DNA of 64,000 nucleotides. It comes from Stenocarpella maydis (Eukaryota; Ascomycota; Sordariomycetes; Diaporthales; Diaporthaceae). Below the pieces are notes generated by a model. It searched no databases. It was not told the origin of the DNA and saw only the letters and a list, made by a program, of their open reading frames with translations. Location of the stretch: assembly GCA_002270565.1 (NCBI GenBank), contig NQMI01000038.1:227332-291331 (forward strand), written 5' to 3'. Shown here piece after piece: positions 54,795 through 64,000 of the stretch; the stretch's first letter is position 1; each line of letters opens with the position of its first letter. Position numbers and translations under genes: made by a program.

Positions 54795-57107
54795 CTAGAT
54801 GAGCAGGAAATCCCAGCCCTTCATCTGCATCACATCCCTCCAGTGGACAAACGCCTGCTGTCCCTGTTGCTGCGGTTCCTCAGGCTTGATGCCAGCCGCA
54901 GCGCTGGTCGCAGTGCTCGGCGAGCAAGCAAGGCCTGCGTTGCGGGCCCATACTTCACGGAGCAAGGAGGCCACGCGGCCGAATGAGCCGTAGTCGGCCT
55001 GGTCGCCGAGCTGGGCGACGCGGTCTTCGAAGAAGGTTCGGAAGCTCGACCCCACACCACTCATGGACCCGCCGAGGAGGTAGACCCAGACCAGGGAACG
55101 GTCGAAGCCGCCAGGCCCGGAGGGTATGTGCTGCAGAACGTTCGTCAGACGCTCGACGAGGTCGATGCAGCTGGGCTGCGATGGGCTGAATCCAGGTACC
55201 AGGCTGCACAGATAGATGCGCGCTGTGAGGCGGAAAGCCTGTGTTATGTTCTTTGACAGCTGCTTGGGGCTCAGGGTGCCGTTGGCGTTGAAGGGCATCT
55301 TGGGGCCAGTCTCGCCCATTTCAGTAAACCCGATTTGGTCACCAAGGACATGGACGTGCTGACACAGCGTGATGTCGTCCATGCCATCGCGCTTGAGTGC
55401 TTCGAGACAGGCAATCTCACTGATGAGGTACATGACGCGGTCCTCGCAGCCCATGAGCTCGCGGAGACCGAGTGAGTGGTTGACCTGAGACAAGTGCTTC
55501 TCACGGTAAGTGTGCGCAAAGGTGGGGGCGCGGCCCATCATGGTCGCACCAAGCACGTCAATCCACGCGGTGAGCGTCATGCTGAAAGGGGTTTGGGAGA
55601 GCGGGTGGTGCTCGTCGGAGACCATGTGGGGTAGGTCGAGTTTCTGCACAAGCGAGATGGCGGCCTGGAAGTGCTGGTGCCAGGCAATGTCGGGGAGCGC
55701 GTCATCAAAGCGGCCGACGCAGCATTGGAAGAAGATGAGGCCTAAAGCGGCGTCAAGGATCTCCTGGTGGTCCTCATCCTTGTTAAGTGCGTCGCAGAGG
55801 GAAGAGATGGTCGAATACCTGTGGCGCATGATATCGCTGTCGATCTGCTGTAGCATCTCGGTGTCGACATCGCCATTCCGAGTCATCATGGCCTTGTAGT
55901 GCTGTGCTGCGATGCTCAAGCAGCAGTGCAGGTAGCCCTTGTTGCTCTGCAGGGCGGGGAGGATCAGATCCGAGCCCACGGACCCATGTTGATTTGACTC
56001 GAGGACCGGGAACAAGGTTGGCAGCACAAACTGGATGAAATGATCGAGGAGTCTCTGATCACTTTCATCAAGTTCGATGGCGACCTGCCTTGTGTCCACT
56101 GCAGGGCCGTGGGCGAAATCGAAGAAGTTGCAGTTCAGAACCTCCTCGGCCATCGATTCCCTTCGCTCAAAGTTGACCTGCTCGGTCCACTCCCCGTCAA
56201 TAGGGAATGAGGAAGGGAGCATGGTACCGGGAGGGGGGGGGGTTGTGTACGTGCTGAAGGTCGACGTCGAGGTCTCCCTCAGGGTGGGGACGTCGTTGAC
56301 AAACATCTGCCGCTCTGTCTTGACGTCGACCTCATAAGGCGCGTAGGTAGACATGCCACTGAAGACAAAATCCGGGTGCATCTGCGCATTGTACGCGAAT
56401 GGCTCGGTGACTTGTGGTGGGCTGTTGAAGTCGAAGCCGAACTGCGAATCAATTGACTGAGACCTTGTACGGTCAAGGGGGTCCGAGAAGGTGGCCGATG
56501 TGGGGAGTGAATGCGACAGGCCTGGTGGTGAAGGCATCGAGGTCTGAATTGTGTGCGAGTGAGAGTGCGAGGCCTTCTCGGACAGCTTCTTTCTCTTGAT
56601 GATCATCTTGATGTCATCCTTGTGCTTCCTTCGCGCATCATTGTTGCTCCACCACATGGGCCGCTTGTATTCACAGACGAGGCCGAGGTGCTTGCACGCC
56701 GAGCACATTGGGGTGCCTTCGTCGCATTTCTTCCGTCGCAGCCTGCAAGTGTAGCAGCCTCCAAGAAACAGTCATGTTAGCCATTGGGTTCCAAGTATCA
56801 TGGCCAACAGTCGGAGCCAAAGCTGCAGGGTGGGAGCGAAGGGGAGTGGCAGGCCAGCAACGGAAAGAGGCGCCGGTGTAAGTCCCAGAGGGGTGACGGG
56901 CAGTGAGCGGTAAAGCATATGAAGAAAACGGCACATACCTGTTCTGGAGCGGCGATGCATCTGTGCCTTTTGTTTTGAGGCGGCATTGTTGGTAGCCTTA
57001 GAGGCCGGCTTGGTCTTTGTTGGCTGTCCGACGGCCATGTTGGCTTGCGATGCTCTCATGAGTTCCTCTTGGTGGTGGTGGTGACCGTTGGGGGGTTGTG
57101 TTGACAT
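54795..57107 (-). CDS. Zn(II)2Cys6 transcription factor, PRO1/ADV-1-like, 710 aa
   Basis: Exon 1 is 57107-56939 (56 codons), the intron is 56759-56938 (GTATGT...TTGGAG), and exon 2 is 56758-54795, for 711 codons. The intron splits the protein just before the binuclear zinc cluster. The six ligands are C58, C61, C68, C75, C78 and C85 in GCYTCRLRRKKC and CSACKHLGLVC, followed by EYKRPMWWSNNDARRKHK and a basic IKMIIKRKKL linker. The middle is Ser/Pro-rich. The C-terminal half (from LDHFIQFVLPTLFPVLESNQ) is the fungal-specific transcription factor domain 2 type. The zinc-cluster flank and the FTD2 body match Sordaria PRO1 / Neurospora ADV-1 / Aspergillus NosA-RosA as I recall them, regulators of fruiting-body development and cell fusion. 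A very long gene-free upstream region fits a developmental regulator. Confidence 0.8.
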
Positions 57108-60100
57108 TTGTATCCTCGGGGCCTATTCAAGGCAAGTACCTTCGTGCAGAGGCAATCTCCAGGGGTACCCGGTCAGGGGGGGGCGTGGGAGTATAGAGGC
57201 NNNNNNNNNNNNNNNGGGGGTGGGTTGTCGACCTGTCGAAGGCGGGAGGGTCACAAGCCGGGGTCACCCAAGTCCTGGTCGAAGTCCAGAAGCTCGCAAT
57301 CCCACTCGCCTCTCTCTCTTGCTCAAGACAGGCTTGACTGGGCTGGTTCGGGGTTGTCGTGCCGAAGAAAAACCAAAGCCCCAGTCTCTCCGCAGCCAGA
57401 TACTAGTATTAAGAATTCGACGGCGATTTTCGTCCGATTGTTTGGTTTGGTTTGGTGTTTGAATGATTGACTGGTTGCGAGCAAGTCCGGCTTGCTGTTG
57501 ACTGGATCTGTTTTGTAAGAATGAAGGAAAGCCGATGCTGACCGTGTGCTGGTAGACCGTGAGGGGGATATTAAAAGAGAAGACAAAGACTCTAACTGGA
57601 CGACACCTAATAACCCATGGACCTTGAGTGAGAGAGGAACAGGATATTGCAGAGCCTGTGATGGATGGCTCAAAAGACTTATATCGTGGCCGCCATCTCG
57701 ACGGCCATGAACCGCTGCTGGTTCTGCGGGTTGAGTGAGATTCTAATTTTGGAACTGCCAGCAGTGAGTGACACGCCTTCCTATCTTTGGGCCACAGTCC
57801 CTCGCCCTACCAAGGAAGAGCAGCTGCACTAGTGCACGAAGCTGGCCAGGCCCAGAGGTACCAGGCACGGCGCAATGGGCGGGAAGTGACCTCCGCCCCC
57901 TCATGTGCTCACACGTCGATATGGGTCCTGCGCTTACTGTTGCCAATGAGCGGTCGCCCAGCGAGGTCTCACTCGGATGTGGGAGCCAGCATATGCCCCA
58001 CCCAGAGAATGGCCTTGTCGAGCTCTGGTAGGACGGGGACACGGGACATGGGCACAAGGGTATTGTATGTAGTGTACCGCTCGCGATGCCGGCCGATGCA
58101 GTTGGGCGACTAAAAGAGGCAGCTCTGTCATGATGGTTGCCCGCCAAATCCCACCTATTGGCGCAACTGTGCAGAGACTATGCAGGCCGCAAGGAAGCTA
58201 ACGGCGGTCGTCCATTGCCTGCATAAATTGTCTTGCCTGGATCCTGGTTGCCTTGCAGATCTGATCTCGCAAGGTTTGGCGCACGACCCCAAGACGGTCT
58301 GAAGATGGCCAGCACCGGGCAGCTCGGCCGTACGCATGCATTGAACCATGGCCGCGCCTTGCTACGTAGTAATATCGCAAATCGATGATGGCTGGTGGTC
58401 ACGGAGCTGAGGCCACGACGTACTACCTGGGGGCGGTGGTCATGACACTGCCTGGCTGTACAGCGCAGCCGTGACCATGGAGACTGCTGCCGTTCAGGGT
58501 GGCCGACAGACCGGAGGCGGGACTTTGCCGAAAGTTTGCCCCGCAGGTTAATTCCACAGCACCACGCAACCGGCTGCGGTCGAGAGAGTCGGGTCTCACT
58601 ACACTAGTACCCAGGGGAAACATGAATTCCACCCCCGTGAGGACGCACTCGTGGCTGAAAACTCTCTAGCATGTGTCTCGGGGGGTGGGCAGTGGACGGC
58701 GAGCATGGCGGGCGTGAGAGCGGACTCGAGAGTCTCTCATCTGATGATCATCATCCTCCCGTTACCCCCTACCTGGCCGCCCACATCTTAGATTGCACAA
58801 ATGCAGATGCAGCAAGCCATAGCTTCCCCGACCCCAATGCGCAACGATGGCTCCAGGCTGGCTTGAGATGAGCAGCCTGTTGAGCGATGTGGTTGCATCG
58901 GATGGGGGCAGGGCGGGATTGGGCCTGTCCGGAAAGGCATGTTGGTTTCCTCCAAGTGTTCTCGATCCCAACCGTGATGGCTGGCTGATCCCTGTCAATG
59001 TAGGATAGAGTTCCGGCTGGAGTCTGTACGATATCTAGTGTACATACACTACTCACTCTTTGAGCTGTCTCGTACCCTTCCATCGTCGAACCTACGACCC
59101 ACGGTGGGCCGGATGGCATTTGGGAATGTCCAAGCCAGGAGCAACCCAGTCGGGAGAGGGAGATATTCAAACAAGACCGGGTTGACAATGTCTGATACGG
59201 CAGTACGGTTTATTGGTATGTGTGCACGGTGCGGCAGAAGCAGACGAGCAACCGGGTCGCTTCTACACTAGTGTACAGTGGGTTTCTCTGCGTGGCCGCG
59301 ACTCGTGGTAGGACAGAGAAGGATCAAGGGTGGGGGGACGGCGGCGATCCCTGCGAGGTACCCAGCTCACAGGCCGTCCTCGGTCGTGGCAGAGAGCGAA
59401 TTCCCGTGGGGAGCCACAGCGGGTACTGTGTAGAGGCGTGGACCGGAGATATTGTTGCCGTGTGATGGAGTAACATTTGGTGTTACTGGACGACTGCTCG
59501 CCTTGACACTGATTCCTGCAAGCAATAACGGCTGTAGCGCACTATGCCAGTTATGCCCCTCAGATGGGCGGGCAGAGGCAGGGTGAGGGCGGACAAGCGT
59601 TGCACGACGTCAGGGCAGGTACAACAGCACGCACCGGTGAGGAGCTGTCGGTTGGTTGAAGTCGGGCTTGGGCCTGGGGGTCGAGATGGGTGGTCAGCTT
59701 CCATGCACAATGCAGCTGCGCGCACGGTGCATGCCGGATTGGGGGAGGGGAGGAGAGAAGGGCGACGATGGGTTGCAGTTGGGTGCTTGGGTGTCGGACT
59801 GGTGGTGTCGCGGGTCATCGAGGGTGGCATGGCGATGGCAGGAGATGGAGGAGGATTGGACGAGACGAAGTGACGAGCTGTGGTAGGTGCATATCGCAGG
59901 CAGGTCGATGTAACGCTGGAGTGGGCCGCGCTAGTAGCTTCGGGCCGTTCTTAGATCGGATTGGCTCGAGCGGCCCACGCATGCACAGCAACCTTCTCCG
60001 CAGCCGGCGGGGCCCACGGGCCAATGGAAGTGCAGAAGCGGCCTGCAGGAAGGAAGCACGGGCCTGCCTCCCAGAGCAGCTTTGAGATGGGACGAAAGGA

Positions 60101-63100
60101 GAGGACGAAAGGAGAGGAGCCCCACTCCTCGGGAGGGAGGGACCAGGGGGGAATACTCGTTCACAGTATACCACACTACACTACACTAGAAAATGGCAGC
60201 ACCACAAGACGAGATGGGCCGTTCGTTGGTGGGTGAACAAGGGGGATTCCTTCCTTTCGGCTGTGGCTCGTGCGCCTCCTCCTCAACCGGCTGATGAGAG
60301 CCAAAGTACCCATGTGCCCCTGTCTGCAAGGTCCCAGCTGCACAGTACACTACACTACTGCACCACGCGCCTGTGATGCGGTGCTTGCGCGCGCTAAACA
60401 AGCTTCAATCTAAATTTGGCACCCAGGCAGGACTGGCAGAGGTGACCGAGCTGACAGACCGCCTCCAGGCAAGACGCGACGACAAGCGACAGCTCCATGC
60501 GTCCTCGACAGCTTGTATTCCCGACCTCGATCCACCTCGGCGCTTGTGCTCGAGCTATTGACCCATCATTGCAACCACGGCTTTCTCAGCATCCGCGCTT
60601 GCTATTTATACACGGCCAATGCGACATCTGGAGCTGGCCCTGGCTCGACAGACAAGCGCAGCCGCCGCGTGAGTCGCCTATGTCGCGCCACGGGCGACAA
60701 AAGATGCCTTTTGGCTTCGACATGGTCCGCTAACAATTTCGGTCCGCAGCCTCTTACTCAGCCATCTCGCCTGCACACTCACTGACCAGGTCGTCTCCAC
60801 CCTGGTCCTCGGTCCGGCCTGCGGGCCCACCACTTAGTGTAAGTTATCCTCTGCTGCCGCAACATGCGGGAAAGGCTTGCCCTTTCCCACGTTACCTCCG
60901 GCTCTGGGGGCTGGATGAACCCGAGATTTTCTCTGCGCTGATCGCATCCTAGCCCCCATCCTTGACTCGCCTGTCATCCACTCGCCGCCCTCGCCTGGGT
61001 AGATCTACGCTCAGCCCAGATGCTGTGATAGGCTTCATCGTTTAAGTTCAGAGTCCGCACAAGACTGTGCATCCAGGCACTTGGTCCAGTCCGCCTTCGG
61101 GAACTCAGCATTCCGTCAGACCCTCAACACCCACACCGGTCAGAAGCAAATGAGACCTTGACCCATACGACAATATCGCATATATCCACATGGCGTCTGT
61201 CTCTGTCACCTCATAGCTCACAGCCGTCATTCCAACCGGTAGCTCGGCAGAGGAGCTTCCCCCCCCGGAGAAGCCATCAACAAAAGTTTGCTCGCCCTCG
61301 GTCCCGTCACCTAGCCTCATCCTCGACCCCTGTGGATTCGCACGGGGCTCCTTTTGGGCTGACGCGACCGTCGGCTGCTGTGGGCACACCATGTATGACG
61401 TCCGCATCACTTTCCAATTGCAACCACACTCTGCCCCGGTCCGATGGTTGAGTTTGATTACGGAGGAATGCCAGATATCGTCCCAACTGCCCCAAGCTTT
61501 CAGCATTGGTCAACAATCAGACAACTGGCCTTCCTGTCACCAGCTTCATTCATGGCAGACTTCTTTTTTTTTCCCCTTTTCGGAGGGGGTGTACTCGTAT
61601 ACGCGTCTCTAATGCTGGAGTTGTCAGCCAATAGTCGATGTGATGTGTGATGTCCAGAACCAGTCTTGCAGCTGACGAGATTTCGATCAGGCGTTATCTT
61701 GGTTCAATTCAATCAAAGGGTTGCTCACTATGCCGGAACAAGTCAGGCTCACATATGGGGAAGATCCCGGAGATGGTGTCGTCGCCTTGTCATTCGGCTA
61801 GGCTAATGCATTTTCCATCCATTCAAGAAACCCAGTCCCGTCTTCGGCAGCAGCCAACATCGGTTCGCAATGCGGGAGCGGAATGCTATCTTGTCGGATA
61901 CCAGTCATGACAAAGCAGTCAGTCCTCATGTCATGAATCATGCTTGAGCCAGGCCAGATCCCGAAAGAGCAAATGCCATCGACACCAACCCCCCCGCCCC
62001 CCCCCCAAAAAAAAACCGTGGTTTGTTGCATGAACTGTCCTGCGCAAGGAACCACCTGGGGACTGCAGAGCCACCTCCTGTCGGGAGTGTGAGGAGTGTA
62101 AGGAAGTGTGGTTCCCTACATTCTTACTAGTCTCCCGGTCTTTGGAAACGACTGCGACTCCGGCCGTCGAATCTGGCCAACTGTGGTTACAGCTCGGGGC
62201 TTTCCACTCGGGTCATCTAGAGATCATTGCTGCGTCCCCATTACGCGGGATCCGGGGTTTGCTGCATGTTCACAACCGTGGGTCAATGCGCACATTGCAG
62301 TGCCATGCGATGAAGCAAAATACGTCTTTCAAGGTGTTGGTGTCCAGGATACTCATCTCCCATGGTCCACAATCCTGACCATCAGACTCCTCATATCCCT
62401 TGGAGCGACCCTGCCGGCAGCCCAAAGGAAATATGCACACACACACCACTCTTCTGCAATAGATCAAGGGCGGCGGCGGGCTGGAGCGATCATGGGCGTA
62501 CAACCATCACAAATCGTCAGGCCTGGTTGACGATCCTGCCAGATGTGGATTTGCATCAACTGCTTCGTTTTAGTGCAGCCGCGGGAACCCTCGCCTACGA
62601 CTATGATTGAACCTGTTTCGCTGCGTAGGAGTGGGTTTTCATCAATCAGGAGTGGACTGTCACCAAATTGGCAACGGTTGGTGTGGCCCTCCAAGTCAAC
62701 CACACACCACACTCCGGTTAGGCTCATTGGCCTCGCAGTCCATCATCATCATGTGAGGCCCTCCAAGAGACCCTCGTGGCCGCAATAGGCGTTTGCGTCG
62801 CCTTCATTGTGGGCATTCGATGCATCGTACATATGTACAACAGGTCTCTGCGCTGGGAAGCAAGTTGATGGTGTGTGGGTTCCCAACGAACCCTTTCATT
62901 CCACTTTCCTCATTCAGAACGGGAGTGAATCTATCACCCGGCTGGGTGGGTCCCGTCGACTTTTTGTGAGGGAGGATCGGTCCTCACCGGTCTCACAGGC
63001 CGAACAAGCAGATCGATGAAAACTTCGTGCGGAGTCTTGCAAGGGGGACATGGGGGGATTCATTTTGCGGTCTCTGGTGGGAACAGTTTCTCCAGGAACT

Positions 63101-64000
63101 TTGGTTGTCATGTGGCTCCGTGGGCCGCCGATTACAGATGGCCAGATGCTGGAGAGAAAATAGGATCAGATCTGACCGCCATCGCCGCACAAGTACGCAA
63201 GCCCAGGGCCGAAGCGAAACGTGGGTCGGTGGCCGCCCGAGACAACGACGCCGTTTTGGTCCCCGTGGGTTCGGGCAAGAAAGCAGGCAACGATGCCCAG
63301 GGTGAATCAAGGTCTTACACCATGCACGACATGACTGAAGCCTTCTCGAATGGATCGAATTGTCGGTGAGCTGCGGAACAATGCGAGCTGAGGCGGGGAC
63401 CTTGGTTGTCATCATGCTCTGGGCGCGCGCTCCTGTGTGGCTGGGCAGGACTGACCTCCCCATGCAGTGAAGCGGTCGACGGCTTGATTCACGACTTTCA
63501 CGATTGCATCGCGCAGCGAGCAGGAAGCCTGCATATCAAATGTGGGACAATGTGGCAATCGCGGGCTGGGTGACGGGAGAAATCGAAATCCCACAGCTTG
63601 CTTTTCAACGGCCGCGTACACACGCTCGCGCACACCCTTCTTCCAGTTCCACCTGGGGATGCAAATTTCGGGCGGCTGGTACCGAGTCCAGTGATTGATG
63701 GGCAAGGACACAGACAATGGTCTCTATCTAGTATGCTCTGCAGCAGGCAAAAGCACCACCACAAGGCATTGATTACACTAATTACACAGTGAATGCTGTG
63801 TGATGGGCCCCTCGCATATGCAGCTGCACCCAGACAGAGTCCCTTGCGGAAGCGGACCGAGTGACACCTGCATGATTTGCCAACTGTGGGATATCGACCA
63901 GGACCCCCCAAAAGTGAGGCTTGACCAAGGTGAAGGTCAAGCCCCACCACAGGACATGGCCTGCGGCTTGGCCGCAGATAGCGTCATCCCCCCATGTCTT
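57108..64000. other. 6.9 kb or more without a gene, upstream of the PRO1-like gene
   Basis: No frame is longer than about 160 codons and none has family resemblance or convincing splice structure. Base composition is about half GC and even, unlike the AT-rich blocks, so it is not RIP-degraded. Recurrent features are many CACTACA/TAGTGTA words (for example 58600, 59040, 59265, 60175, 60345), TGATGATCATCATC near 58740, and pyrimidine runs. Likely contents are the promoter, a long 5' leader or noncoding transcripts of the regulator. The window ends inside it. Confidence 0.5.
57201..57215. other. Assembly gap (15 N)
   Basis: Fifteen Ns lie between G-rich flanks (GGGGGGGCGTGGGAG on the left, GGGGGTGGG on the right), about 95 bases upstream of the PRO1-like start codon. 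A hard-to-sequence G-rich promoter segment is the likely cause. Confidence 0.95.

Noticed and set aside
1..64000. CRISPR arrays, rRNA genes, bacterial-type operons
   Set aside because: The genes have spliceosomal introns and eukaryotic families throughout. The few tandem repeats are microsatellites, LTR repeats or short duplications without spacer structure.

Overview
The window is nuclear DNA of a filamentous ascomycete fungus, most like a Sordariomycete. This rests on short GT-AG introns (about 50-110 nt), fungus-typical families (a Zn(II)2Cys6 regulator resembling PRO1/ADV-1, a DHA1 transporter, a granulin-like single-pass membrane protein), and abrupt AT-rich, TpA-rich blocks of the kind left by repeat-induced point mutation (RIP). 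The species cannot be named from the sequence alone. The assembly is a draft: single Ns occur at 1029, 22323, 23392 and 24059, four Ns at 12054-12057 and fifteen at 57201-57215. Several of them sit exactly where flanking sequence is duplicated.

Left part (1-26 kb), decayed accessory DNA. A cytochrome P450 (1466-3539, minus) and an alpha/beta hydrolase (4628-5518, plus) are recognisable but broken. A 2.8 kb AT-rich block follows. Next comes a broken ZNFX1/NFX1-type superfamily 1 helicase with a C-terminal RZ-type zinc finger. It is split into 9560-10956 and 15824-17431 by an insertion whose ends are inverted repeats (10957-15823). Inside the insertion, next to an N gap and between direct repeats of 393 bp, lies a complete four-exon metallo-beta-lactamase-fold gene (12289-13523, minus). 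An HNH-nuclease-like gene with two SUMO-interaction-like motifs follows (17875-19198, minus). Then come AT-rich blocks around fragments of a Ty1/copia-type LTR retrotransposon (21799-24588), whose primer binding site matches the anticodon arm of tRNA-Met.

Middle (26-35 kb), mixed. There is an intact DHA1 MFS transporter (27090-28822), a decayed DUF7580-type gene (29314-30835), a membrane-anchored CE4 polysaccharide deacetylase (31349-32152), and a disordered protein with a CRIB-like motif (34155-35144).

Right part (39-64 kb), conserved core genome. Five housekeeping genes are packed closely: PRP16 splicing helicase, PWP1 ribosome-biogenesis WD protein, acylphosphatase, Hep59/Tls1-type spliceosome-associated protein, and the SOD-fold mitoribosomal protein mS42/Rsm26. 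They are followed by a cysteine-rich single-pass membrane protein (48964-50394) and the PRO1-like sexual-development regulator (54795-57107). The last three minus-strand genes with likely regulated expression each have gene-free upstream regions of 4 to almost 7 kb, in contrast with the sub-kilobase spacing of the housekeeping block. No CRISPR, rRNA or convincing tRNA gene was seen. No complete novel system is demonstrated. The best leads are the helicase/insertion/metallo-hydrolase locus, the HNH protein with SIM-like motifs, and the CRIB-like protein.
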